Origin: Microbacterium sp. MYb54
Lineage (GTDB): Bacteria; Actinomycetota; Actinomycetes; Actinomycetales; Microbacteriaceae
Direction of reading: 5' to 3'
Assembly: GCF_002979515.1 (NCBI RefSeq)
Contig: NZ_PCPA01000020.1
Location: 1-61,423 of the forward strand
Length of the DNA stretch: 61,423 nt
Shown here piece by piece: positions 35,009-42,868 of this stretch; within the stretch, counting starts at the first letter, position 1; each line of letters starts with the position of its first letter. Made by a program: the position numbers and the translations under genes. Below the pieces are notes generated by a model. That model was not told the origin of the DNA, did not search any database, and was given only the letters and a program-made list of their open reading frames with translations.

Positions 35009-35038
35009 GGTCAGACTAACGAATAGTCCGCAACGGCG
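35009..35038. other. attR: right attP arm plus core repeat
   Basis: GGTCAGACTAACGAATAG (35009-35026), four bases, then CAACGGCG (35031-35038). It lies immediately upstream of the start codon of the recombinase gene (start 35006, minus strand), the usual position of attP beside a large serine recombinase. Confidence 0.65.
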
Positions 35039-35214
35039 TCGCCCTCTGCTGGCACCACCACCGCACCCTCACCACCAGCGGATGGCAAATCCGCATGCGC
35101 AAAGGCGTCCCCCACGTCCGCGGCCCCGCCTGGTGGGACCCCACCCGACAATGGCGCACACCACACCCCACCACCACCACCCGCCGCGCACGTGCGGCAG
35201 CGCGACAGAGGTGA
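35031..35214 (+). pseudogene. DUF222/HNH endonuclease, 3' remnant
   Basis: Read from 35038 the frame gives VALCWHHHRTLTTSGW, then a Trp-Trp-Asp-Pro motif and an Arg-rich tail ending at TGA 35212-35214. This is the usual end of DUF222/HNH proteins after the His-Asn half of the HNH motif. Joining the left fragment (...Asp-Asn-Gly at 1029) to this remnant through the shared CAACGGCG gives Asp-Asn-Gly-Val-Ala-Leu-Cys-Trp-His-His-His without a frameshift. It has no start of its own and is too short to be called automatically. Confidence 0.88.
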
Positions 35215-35279
35215 GCCATGCTCGAACGTCCGGGCACCTGCACCTGCACCTCGCACCCTGCACCTGACAGACTCGGACG

Positions 35280-35726
35280 ATGCCAGGTCTCCATCACGTC
35301 GAACTCTGGATCGCCGACCTCGATGCGGTGCGAGCGGAGTGGAGCTGGGTGCTCAACCGCCTGGGTTACACGCTCGACAGCGAGTGGTCCGGCGGGGCGT
35401 CGTGGACGGCGGGCGGCACTTATCTCACCTTCACGACCTCACCGAACCTGTCGGATGTCGTGCACGATCGCCGTCGCCCCGGACTCAACCATCTCGCCTT
35501 CCACGGCGGCGAACGCGCCACCGTCGACGCGATCATGTCTGAAGCGTCCTCCCACGGCTGGAGCCCGCTCTACGCAGATCGCTACCCGCATGCCGGAGGC
35601 GAGCAGCACTACGCCGGGTGGCTGGAGAACGCCGCAGGATTCAAGATCGAGATCGTCGCCGACCCGGAGCCCGAGCCGGTGACCGAGCCCGAGCCGAACC
35701 CGGAAACCGAGCGCTACGCCCCGTAG
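35280..35726 (+). CDS. VOC/glyoxalase-family protein
   Basis: 148 residues, beginning LHHVELWIADLDA and containing GLNHLAFHG and a late FKIEIVAD, the repeated beta-alpha-beta-beta-beta metal sites of the vicinal oxygen chelate fold. The C-terminus has a Pro-Glu-rich tail. First intact host gene right of the element. Function unknown; overlaps the next VOC gene tail to tail by 13 bp. Confidence 0.8.
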   Translation: MPGLHHVELWIADLDAVRAEWSWVLNRLGYTLDSEWSGGASWTAGGTYLTFTTSPNLSDVVHDRRRPGLNHLAFHGGERATVDAIMSEASSHGWSPLYADRYPHAGGEQHYAGWLENAAGFKIEIVADPEPEPVTEPEPNPETERYAP

Positions 35727-36088
35727 TCAGGAAGCTCCTGCAGCGTCCACGAGTTCCCATCGGGATCGTCGAACGATACGAAGCGCCCCCAAGCCAATTC
35801 TTGAACACCACGGGCCTCCACTCCGAGACCTTCCAGGTGCGCGAGCGCCTCGTCGGCATCCGGCACCACGACCTGGATCGTGTTCTGCTTCCCCGGCTCG
35901 AGGTCGATGCCCAACCCGGTGCCGAATGCGATCGAGCAGGCTGAGCCCGGAGGCGTCATCTGCACGAAACGCAGACCATCGACAGGCGTCTGATCCCAGT
36001 CGGCGTTGAAGCCGATCTTCTCGTAGAACGCCTTCGAGCGGTCCACATCAGTGACCGGCACGAAGATGAGTTCGATCTTCCAGTCCAT
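35714..36088 (-). CDS. VOC-family protein (glyoxalase/bleomycin-resistance-like)
   Basis: 124 residues from ATG 36088, six bases after GGAGGAG. It opens WKIELIFVPVTDVDRSKAFY and ends FDDPDGNSWTLQEL, the usual signature of single-domain VOC proteins of the DUF-like extradiol/glyoxalase group. No link to neighbours is evident. Confidence 0.85.
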   Translation of the reverse strand: MDWKIELIFVPVTDVDRSKAFYEKIGFNADWDQTPVDGLRFVQMTPPGSACSIAFGTGLGIDLEPGKQNTIQVVVPDADEALAHLEGLGVEARGVQELAWGRFVSFDDPDGNSWTLQELPDYGA

Positions 36089-36237
36089 CACGCACTCCTC
36101 CTGTCGGGCGTCGTCGCCCGTCGGCGTCCACCGTACGCGCGGCCACCGACCTCCCGCCAGGGCCGGATCCGAAGAACGTCCGAAACCTGAGAACCCTTCG
36201 AAACCCGGTGACCGGGCGCTGTGGGCCGACTCGCTCG

Positions 36238-36867
36238 TCAGATCCAGCCCTTGTCGAGCGCGATCCGCACCGCCTGCGCCCGGTTCGCTGCGCCCGTCTT
36301 GCCGATGGCTGCCGAGAGGTGGTTGCGCACGGTCCCTGCCGACAGGAACACCTCGGCGGCGATCGCTGCCGCTGAACGCCCATCCGCTGCGAGGCGCAGC
36401 ACCTGCCGCTCCCGATCGCTCAGAGGGTTCGCACCGTCGAACAGGCTGTCCGCGGCGAGCGCCGGATCCAGCACCCGCAGCCCGGCATGAACCTGGCGCA
36501 CGGCCTCGGCCAACTGTTCGGCAGGGGTGTCCTTGACGATGAAGCCGCTGGCGCCGGCATCCAGTGCGGAGCGCAGATATCCCGGGCGAGCGAAGGTCGT
36601 CACGACGAGCACCCGTGTCCCCTCGCTCACCTCACGGATCCTGCGCGTCGCCTCCACACCGTCCATGCCCGGCATCTGGATGTCCATGAGGCACACATCG
36701 GGACGCAGCTCCTCCGCGAGCCGCACGGCCTCGGCACCCTCCGAGGCCATCCCGATCACCGCGAGGTCGGGCTCCAGATCGAGCAACGCACCGAGTGCGC
36801 CGCGCACGAGCGCCTGGTCGTCGGCGATCAGCAGGCGGATCGCGGCGCCCGCACTCGAGCCGCTCAC
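36238..36867 (-). CDS. NarL/LuxR-type response regulator
   Basis: 209 residues: receiver domain with the DD pair (IADDQ), phospho-acceptor Asp in DVCLMDIQMPGMDG and Lys in FIVKDT; then a LuxR HTH (PLSDRERQVLRLAADGRSAA). GTG start overlaps the kinase stop (GTGA). It probably regulates the ABC exporter encoded upstream in the same operon. Confidence 0.93.
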   Translation of the reverse strand: MSGSSAGAAIRLLIADDQALVRGALGALLDLEPDLAVIGMASEGAEAVRLAEELRPDVCLMDIQMPGMDGVEATRRIREVSEGTRVLVVTTFARPGYLRSALDAGASGFIVKDTPAEQLAEAVRQVHAGLRVLDPALAADSLFDGANPLSDRERQVLRLAADGRSAAAIAAEVFLSAGTVRNHLSAAIGKTGAANRAQAVRIALDKGWI

Positions 36868-38066
36868 CAGGTCACCTCCACACGCGTGCCGCGGCCACTT
36901 GCATCGTCCGTCGCTCCGAGCACGAATGCCGCGCCCGCACCCGCCGCCCGCTCGCGCATACCCCGGATCCCGTTGCCGTCAGCCACGCCTGCACCCACCC
37001 CGTCGTCTTCGATCACCAGGCGGCCCGGGGCCAGGAGCACCCGCACAGTGCGGGCCTGCGAATGCCGGAGGGTGTTGGTCGTCGTCTCACGCAGGATCCA
37101 GCTCGCAGTGATCGCCTGCACCGGCGACAGGGCGCTGGGCTCCCCCTCGACCTGCAACTCGATGTCGGCCGCGCGGAGCGAATCCCTCGACGACGCGAGC
37201 TGTTCGACGAGCGTCGTCACCCGCGCCCCCGCCACCGTCGATCGCACCCCGGCGATCGCCTCGGCTGTGAGCTGCTCGATGTCGGCGAGTTCGGCCTTCG
37301 CCCGCTCCGGGTCGGTGTCCATGAGCCTACGGGCCAGCTGCGCCTTGAGGCCGACGACCGTCAAGGAGTGGCCGATCAAATCGTGCACGTCGCGGGCGAC
37401 GGCTTCGCGCCCCTCGCTCGTGGCCAGTTCGAGCCCCAGCCGCTCCGCCTCACCGGAGCGGAGGATGAGCCACGTCGACACGGTGTTGACCACACCGAGC
37501 AGCGCCACGATCGCCAATACCGAGAGGTAGCTGAGCCCGCCGGGGAGCAGGAACACGCACAGCGCCGTGACCGTGACTGCAGCGATCGTCGTGATCCAGT
37601 GCCACACACGAGTGAGGCCGTACGAGGCGAACGACATGACGAACGGCAGAAAGCTGAGTGCTGATCCGCCCTCGGCCGGGATGGAGATGAGTGCGCATGC
37701 GATGAGTGCGACGAACGTGAGCCACTGCCGCGTCGACGGCGGCCGTCCCAGTCCGCCCCCTCCGCGCATGCCGTGCATGAAGCCGGTGACGTAGAGCACG
37801 ACGAAGGCGACCAGAGCGACCCAGCCGACGACCACCCACTCGAGCGGTGCCGTGGAGCGCAGCAGCGCGATCACCGGATAGATGAGGAAGACCAGCCAGA
37901 TCACGGCCATCAGCCACCCGAAGCGGGCCCAGGGATCCTTCCCTGTAGTGCGGCGTGCCCCGGGGGCCGCCCACGCCGCCGGGGCCGCACCCGCGGCTGC
38001 GAACTGCGCGGCTTCGCCGGCGGGCCCCTTCGTCCCCGGATCCTCGGGGATCGAGTGCTGCGTCAT
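36864..38066 (-). CDS. DesK-type sensor histidine kinase
   Basis: 400 residues. About six hydrophobic segments lie in the N-terminal half (from VIWLVFLIYPVIALL), followed by the HisKA_3 box ARDVHDLIGHSLTVVGLKAQ and a HATPase domain with DDGVGAG and GIRGMRERA. Membrane-sensing kinases of this type commonly pair with an ABC exporter and NarL regulator, as here. Confidence 0.92.
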   Translation of the reverse strand: MTQHSIPEDPGTKGPAGEAAQFAAAGAAPAAWAAPGARRTTGKDPWARFGWLMAVIWLVFLIYPVIALLRSTAPLEWVVVGWVALVAFVVLYVTGFMHGMRGGGGLGRPPSTRQWLTFVALIACALISIPAEGGSALSFLPFVMSFASYGLTRVWHWITTIAAVTVTALCVFLLPGGLSYLSVLAIVALLGVVNTVSTWLILRSGEAERLGLELATSEGREAVARDVHDLIGHSLTVVGLKAQLARRLMDTDPERAKAELADIEQLTAEAIAGVRSTVAGARVTTLVEQLASSRDSLRAADIELQVEGEPSALSPVQAITASWILRETTTNTLRHSQARTVRVLLAPGRLVIEDDGVGAGVADGNGIRGMRERAAGAGAAFVLGATDDASGRGTRVEVTW

Positions 38067-38110
38067 TCGTCCAACCTACTGTCGTCGCCCGCCACTGCTA
38101 CCGGATGCCA

Positions 38111-38866
38111 CTACTGGCGCGCCCTGGAGCGCTTCATCCCCATCATGACCAGCAGCGCGAAGAGCGCGAGCCAGACGACGACGTTGAGGAACAGCGCCCA
38201 CAGCGGATCGCTCTGCCCGGTGGTCAGCACACCGTCGGTCAGCGGCCACCGGCTCAGCGCGACGAAGCCGTAGAGCGGGGTGAACCGGGCGATGTCGAGC
38301 ATCACGCCGTCGAGCGGCATGAACACGTTGCCGAAGAACGCGAAGAACGTCATCGAGATCGAGGCGAGAGCGGCAGCCGAGTCGGAGCTGAAGAACAGCC
38401 CCACGCCGAGACCGAAGAGCCCGTACATCAATCCGATCCCGAGGATGATGCCCGCCGTCGCGACCCAGCGCCAGGCGTCTTCGGCCTGCGCGCCGGTCAT
38501 CATCCCGGCTGTGAACACCGCCACCAGCGCCAGCGCCGCGAAGGCGACGGCGGTGAGCAGCTTGGTCAGCGCGTATCCGACCGTCGTCAACGGCGTCATG
38601 GCGAGCTGGCGACCCCACCCCTGTTTCGCCTCGGTCGCGGCGAGCGAGGTCAGCGAACTCATGGCGACGGCCGTGCCGTACGCGGCCATCGACGTCATGA
38701 CGTAGAACGAGACGTTGCCGTGGCCGGCGGAGAGGGAGCCGTAGCCCATACCGGCACCGAACAGCAGATACATCGCGACCGGCATCGCCAGGGTGAACGC
38801 GAGCGTGTACGGGTTGCGCAGCTGGCGGACGCCTTCGATGCGCAGCATGGTGGGTGAGACGAGCAT
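38111..38866 (-). CDS. ABC-2-type exporter permease
   Basis: 251 residues with six predicted membrane segments and the ABC-2 pattern; it begins LVSPTMLRIEGVRQLRNP. It follows the ATP-binding gene by one base, so the two form one exporter regulated by the downstream two-component pair. Confidence 0.88.
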   Translation of the reverse strand: MLVSPTMLRIEGVRQLRNPYTLAFTLAMPVAMYLLFGAGMGYGSLSAGHGNVSFYVMTSMAAYGTAVAMSSLTSLAATEAKQGWGRQLAMTPLTTVGYALTKLLTAVAFAALALVAVFTAGMMTGAQAEDAWRWVATAGIILGIGLMYGLFGLGVGLFFSSDSAAALASISMTFFAFFGNVFMPLDGVMLDIARFTPLYGFVALSRWPLTDGVLTTGQSDPLWALFLNVVVWLALFALLVMMGMKRSRARQ

Positions 38867-38867
38867 G

Positions 38868-39842
38868 TCAGTTCTCCGTCAGGGCCGTGAAGGCGGTTTC
38901 GAGGGTGGGTGCGGCGATCTCGAGGTCGTGAGCGCCGTTGTCGAGCAGGATGCGGGCGGCGGCATCGGAATCAGTGGCGCGCAGGCTCAGGCGATCTCCG
39001 TCGACCCGCACCGCGATGACGCCATCGGTCGCGCTCAACCTCGTCACGAGCGCGGCAGAGTCCTCGTCGACCGTCGCCGAGACGGTCCGCTCGCCGAGGC
39101 TTGCGCGCAGCAACGCGGTGGGGGCATCTGCGACCACCGTGCCGCGATGCATCACGACGGTCCGCCGGGCGAACTGCTCCGCCTCCTCCAGGTAGTGGGT
39201 GGCGAAGATGATCGTGCGTCCGGCATCCGCATCCGCCCGCATGACATCCCAGAAGTGGCGCCGTGCCGTGACATCCATGCCGGCTGTCGGTTCGTCGAGC
39301 ACCAGGATGTCGGGGTCGGAGACCATCGCGAGCGCGAACTTCACGCGCTGCTGTTCGCCTCCGGAGCACTTCGACACACGCCGGCGGGCGAGGTGGTCCA
39401 GGTCCGCGCGGGCCATGACTTCGCCCACCCTGCCGAGCGCTTGTGCGCCATACAGGGAGGCGATGAGGCGCACGGTCTCTCCCACGGTCAGATCACCGAG
39501 CAACCCACCGGTCTGCAGCACCGCACCGATCGCCCCGCTCGAGGTGGCCTGCTCCGGCGTGACACCGAGCACCCGCACCGTGCCGCTGCTGGGTTCTGTG
39601 AGTCCGAGCAGCATGTCGAGCGTGGTCGTCTTGCCGGCGCCGTTCGGCCCCAGCAGCGCGACGACCTCGCCACGCCGAATCGACAGGTCCACCCCGTCGA
39701 CCGCCTGCACGCGGCGCTCGCCCGCGCCGTAGTGACGCGTGACGCCGCTCAGCTCGAGCACCACCGGATCGTCGGTCGAGGCACCTGATGCCGGTCGCGC
39801 GGTGACCCGCGTCGCCGACCCGTCAACGGAGGAGTTGTTCAT
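38868..39842 (-). CDS. ABC exporter ATP-binding protein
   Basis: 324 residues: Walker A LLGPNGAGKTT, signature CSGGEQQRVKFAL, Walker B ILVLDEPTAGMD and a C-terminal accessory domain typical of drug/antibiotic exporter ATPases (DrrA/CcmA-like). First gene of the exporter/two-component operon; a perfect 28-bp palindrome lies 52 bp upstream. Confidence 0.92.
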   Translation of the reverse strand: MNNSSVDGSATRVTARPASGASTDDPVVLELSGVTRHYGAGERRVQAVDGVDLSIRRGEVVALLGPNGAGKTTTLDMLLGLTEPSSGTVRVLGVTPEQATSSGAIGAVLQTGGLLGDLTVGETVRLIASLYGAQALGRVGEVMARADLDHLARRRVSKCSGGEQQRVKFALAMVSDPDILVLDEPTAGMDVTARRHFWDVMRADADAGRTIIFATHYLEEAEQFARRTVVMHRGTVVADAPTALLRASLGERTVSATVDEDSAALVTRLSATDGVIAVRVDGDRLSLRATDSDAAARILLDNGAHDLEIAAPTLETAFTALTEN

Positions 39843-39893
39843 GCTTCCAGCCTCGTCGCCCGGCGACGGCGAGACCGGAGGGCGATGTCATCT

Positions 39894-39921
39894 CCTCGGC
39901 ATGACACGTGTCATGCCGAGG
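39894..39921. promoter_or_regulatory. perfect 28-bp palindrome, candidate operator
   Basis: The half-site CCTCGGCATGACAC (39894-39907) is followed directly by its exact reverse complement. The zero-length loop argues against a simple terminator and for a dimeric regulator site. It is upstream of the exporter/two-component operon (start 39842), so the NarL-type regulator or an unlinked TetR-type protein might bind here. Confidence 0.5.
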
Positions 39922-40018
39922 AAGTCACCGCCTCAGGAGGAGAACTCCACTTCGGGAGGAAGATTCTGCCCCGAAGCTCCGCCCGTCGGGGAGAAGTCCT
40001 CCCGAGCCGAGCCGAGCC

Positions 40019-41890
40019 TCAGCGCGCCGGCAGCAACGCCCCCTCGAGGAACTCGGCCAGCTCGGCCGTGTCGTCGAGCGGCAGGATGGCCGCCACGTAC
40101 TGGTCGGGGCGCACCACGACCACCACACCGTCACGCGAGAGCTCGCGCGCCGCGAAGATGTCGGTCTCGGTCCACTTGCTGGGGCCCGCCGCATAGACCT
40201 TCTCCCAGTCGGTGAGTCCGAGCGGGCCGGTCTTCGGCTGGAACAACGCGGGCGCGGAGGTGACCTCGACCTCTTCGAACGGCTGCTGGTACACGGCCTT
40301 CACATCGAAGACCGCGTCGACATCGGCGTCTGCCGGAGTGAAGCGCGCGAACAGCGGTTCGGCCTTCGCAGCCCACGCGGCGAGCGCCTCACCGGTGCGG
40401 TCGCCGAAGGCGTAGACCCGCCAGCGTCCATCGGCCTTCGCGTGGTGTCCGAGATGCACGACGTTGCCGTCACCTACGCGCATGACCTCCGCCGACTTGA
40501 ACCGCTTCCCCAGCGGGTAGCCCGCGGCGAGCGCCTGGTGCGCGTCGGTCCCCGTGATCATCGAAGAGGTGTACTGCGTCATGAACCCGGACGGGAACTC
40601 GGCCGTGGCGAGGTAGTAGGTCGCCAGCTCGTTGGGGTCGGAGATCTCCTCGGGCTTGCGGGCCATCAGGGTCGACCACTCGCGGTCGAAGTCGATGAGC
40701 TGCTGGGCGACGGGGCGCCGCTCGGCCCCGTACGTGGCAAGCAATGCTTCGGGAGCACGGCCGGTGAGCACCGAGCCGAGCTTCCAGCCGAGGTTGAAGC
40801 CGTCCTGCATGGACACGTTCATGCCCTGGCCCGCCTTGGCGCTGTGCGTGTGGCAGGCATCGCCCGTGAGGAACACGCGCGGCGTGCGTCCGGAGCCGTC
40901 GATCACGTCGTCGAAGCCGTCGGTGACACGGTGGCCGACCTCGTACACACTGTGCCAGGCGACCTCGCGCACGTCGAGCGTGTACGGGTGCAGGATCTCG
41001 TTGGCGCGGCGGATGATCTCCTCGATGGGCGTCTGCCGCACGCGGTGATCGTCATCGTCGGCGACTTCGCCGAGGTCGATGTACATCCGCGAGAGGTAGC
41101 CACCCTCGCGTGGGATGTGCAGGATGTTCCCCGCCTCGGAGTTGATGGCGCACTTGGTGCGCCAGTCCGGGAAGTCGGTGTTGACGAGCACGTCCATGAC
41201 GCCCCAGGCGTGTGCGGCTGAGGCACCGACGTGCGTGCGGCCGATCGCCTGGCGCACACCGCTGCGCGCGCCGTCACAGCCGGCGACGAACTTGGCGTGG
41301 ATCGTGCGCTCCTCGCCTGCGCGCTCCCCTGCGACGTAGCGGAGCCGTACCTCGACGGGGTACTCCCCCTCGTCGTGCACAGTGAGGCCTGCGAACTCGA
41401 CCCCGTAGTCGGGGACGATGCGCCCCGGTCCGTTCGCCGCGGCTTCGGCGAAGTAGTCCAGCACGCGCGCCTGGTTCACGATCAGATGCGGGAACTCGCA
41501 GATGTCGTACGCGTAGTCGGAGGTTCGGGAGGTGCGGACGATCTCGTCGCGCTTGTCGGGGTTCGGGCCCCAGAAGTTCATCCAGCCGATGTTGTAGGCC
41601 TCGGCGATGATCCGCTCGGCGAACCCGAACGCCTGGAACGTCTCGACGCTGCGCGGCTGGATGCCGTCGGCCTGCCCGAGCGGAAGACGTCCATCGCGCT
41701 TCTCGATGATGCGGGTGGAGATGCCGGGGTACTGCGACATCTGGGCGGCGAGCAGCATTCCTGCGGGCCCCGAGCCGACGATGAGCACGTCGATCTCGTC
41801 GGGGAGGTCGGCTGACCGCGCCGCCCCGACGCCGGCGGCGTCCTGCACGCGCGGGTCAGCGGAGACGTAGCCGTGGTGGTGGAACTGCAT
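40019..41890 (-). CDS. FAD-dependent aromatic hydroxylase (MobA/phenol hydroxylase type)
   Basis: 623 residues. FAD-binding GSGPAGMLLAAQ near residue 40, the middle motif CDGARSGVRQ, and FLTGDACHTHSAKAGQGMN are those of single-component FAD hydroxylases. A C-terminal thioredoxin-like domain, as in phenol 2-monooxygenase and 3-hydroxybenzoate 4-monooxygenase, completes it. Since the rest of the cluster degrades homoprotocatechuate, its substrate may be 3- or 4-hydroxyphenylacetate; a 3-hydroxybenzoate 4-hydroxylase activity is the alternative. It is divergent from the IclR regulator. Confidence 0.85.
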   Translation of the reverse strand: MQFHHHGYVSADPRVQDAAGVGAARSADLPDEIDVLIVGSGPAGMLLAAQMSQYPGISTRIIEKRDGRLPLGQADGIQPRSVETFQAFGFAERIIAEAYNIGWMNFWGPNPDKRDEIVRTSRTSDYAYDICEFPHLIVNQARVLDYFAEAAANGPGRIVPDYGVEFAGLTVHDEGEYPVEVRLRYVAGERAGEERTIHAKFVAGCDGARSGVRQAIGRTHVGASAAHAWGVMDVLVNTDFPDWRTKCAINSEAGNILHIPREGGYLSRMYIDLGEVADDDDHRVRQTPIEEIIRRANEILHPYTLDVREVAWHSVYEVGHRVTDGFDDVIDGSGRTPRVFLTGDACHTHSAKAGQGMNVSMQDGFNLGWKLGSVLTGRAPEALLATYGAERRPVAQQLIDFDREWSTLMARKPEEISDPNELATYYLATAEFPSGFMTQYTSSMITGTDAHQALAAGYPLGKRFKSAEVMRVGDGNVVHLGHHAKADGRWRVYAFGDRTGEALAAWAAKAEPLFARFTPADADVDAVFDVKAVYQQPFEEVEVTSAPALFQPKTGPLGLTDWEKVYAAGPSKWTETDIFAARELSRDGVVVVVRPDQYVAAILPLDDTAELAEFLEGALLPAR

Positions 41891-41972
41891 CGTCGTCGAT
41901 TCCTTCCGGACTTCTTCGTCGGGTGTTGCGGTGTCGGGTGTTGATCATCGGGTCTTGCATTCGAAGCCCGAG

Positions 41973-42010
41973 TATTCTATATTCGAACACGGAGTTCTAC
42001 TATTGAACAC
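41973..42010. promoter_or_regulatory. AT-rich promoter/operator between hydroxylase and IclR gene
   Basis: This stretch stands out in very GC-rich DNA. TATTCGAACAC and TATTGAACAC form an imperfect direct repeat, and GAAC-acgga-GTTC is a short inverted repeat within it. The position in the 161-bp divergent gap makes it the likely IclR operator and promoter. Confidence 0.45.
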
Positions 42011-42051
42011 AGCCTAAGCCGCGCCGTCTTCGATCGCAAGGGAGCGCCCGC

Positions 42052-42762
42052 ATGCCCGACAGCTCGACCCCCTCACCCGCTTCGCAGACCCTCAGCCGCG
42101 GCATCCGCATCCTCGAGGTACTTGCCGATGCGCGCGGGCCCCTCACGATCGACGAGATCGCCTCTCGCCTCGGCGTGCACCGCTCGATCGCCTACCGCCT
42201 GCTCCGCACACTCGAAGACCACGGGCTCGTGACGCGCGATGCTTCAGGAGCCGTGAACCTCGGCGCTCGGATGGCGGCACTCGCCGCCGGGGTCGCCCAT
42301 GACCTGCAGGCCGAGGCCCTCCCCGAGCTCACCGCGATCGCGAACGAACTCGGCATGACCTGCTTCCTCGCCGTGCTCGACGGCACCGAATGCATCACGC
42401 TGGCGAGCGTCGAACCGCGTCACGCGATCGCGAGCGTCGCCCAGCGCCCAGGAGCCCGGCATCCGGTCACCGTCGGCGCACCGGGCAAGGCGATCCTGGC
42501 CCAGCTGTCCGAGGCCGACTGGCCCGGCGATGCCCCCGCCTCGCTCCCGGCCGACGTCGAGGCGACGCGGAACCGTGGCTACGCGACGAGCCACGACGAA
42601 GTCATCCCCACCGTGCAGTCCGTGGCGGTTCCGCTCGCGCTCCGCGGGCAGCGGCCGGCCGCGATCGCCGTGGTGCACGTGGCAACCGACCTCGACGACG
42701 CCGACATCGCGGCAAGACTCCAGCGCTCCGCGGCCGTCATCCGCGAATCCCTCGACGGCTGA
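42052..42762 (+). CDS. IclR-family regulator of the aromatic cluster
   Basis: 236 residues: N-terminal winged helix (TLSRGIRILEVLADARGPLT, then IASRLGVHRSIAYRLLRTL) and an IclR effector domain (GAPGKAILAQLSE...). Divergent from the hydroxylase; IclR proteins commonly control aromatic-acid catabolism. Confidence 0.9.
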   Translation: MPDSSTPSPASQTLSRGIRILEVLADARGPLTIDEIASRLGVHRSIAYRLLRTLEDHGLVTRDASGAVNLGARMAALAAGVAHDLQAEALPELTAIANELGMTCFLAVLDGTECITLASVEPRHAIASVAQRPGARHPVTVGAPGKAILAQLSEADWPGDAPASLPADVEATRNRGYATSHDEVIPTVQSVAVPLALRGQRPAAIAVVHVATDLDDADIAARLQRSAAVIRESLDG

Positions 42763-42787
42763 CGGCTCCGCAGGACCCCGCACGAAA

Positions 42788-42848
42788 GCTCCCGTCGCGC
42801 TTTCTGTCGCACCGCGGGGATGCAGCGGACAGGAAGCGCGACGGGAGC
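42788..42848. terminator. long intergenic hairpin 1
   Basis: Arms GCTCCCGTCGCGCTTTCTGT... (42788-42810) and the near-perfect complement at 42825-42848 form a ~23-bp stem between the convergent IclR and symporter genes. It probably terminates both transcripts. Its arm resembles hairpin 2 at 48076. Confidence 0.6.
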
Positions 42849-42868
42849 AGGTCACGACGCGGAGGTGA

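Larger units (their letters stand above)
1023..35038. mobile_element. ~34-kb serine-recombinase integrated AICE-like element carrying a biosynthetic cluster and two defence-like modules
   Basis: The ends are set by the split HNH gene and the repeated CAACGGCG. The period between the two repeat copies is 34,008 bp. The right quarter holds the mobility functions: serine recombinase, RepSA-like initiator, FtsK/TraB translocase, SCO3933-family protein, NUDIX protein and HTH-TPR regulator. The rest is cargo. The biosynthetic region is visibly less GC-rich than the host flanks, whereas the backbone is closer to host composition, so the parts probably have different histories. AICEs classically use tyrosine integrases and tRNA sites. 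Here a serine recombinase and a protein-coding target replace them. Confidence 0.85.
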
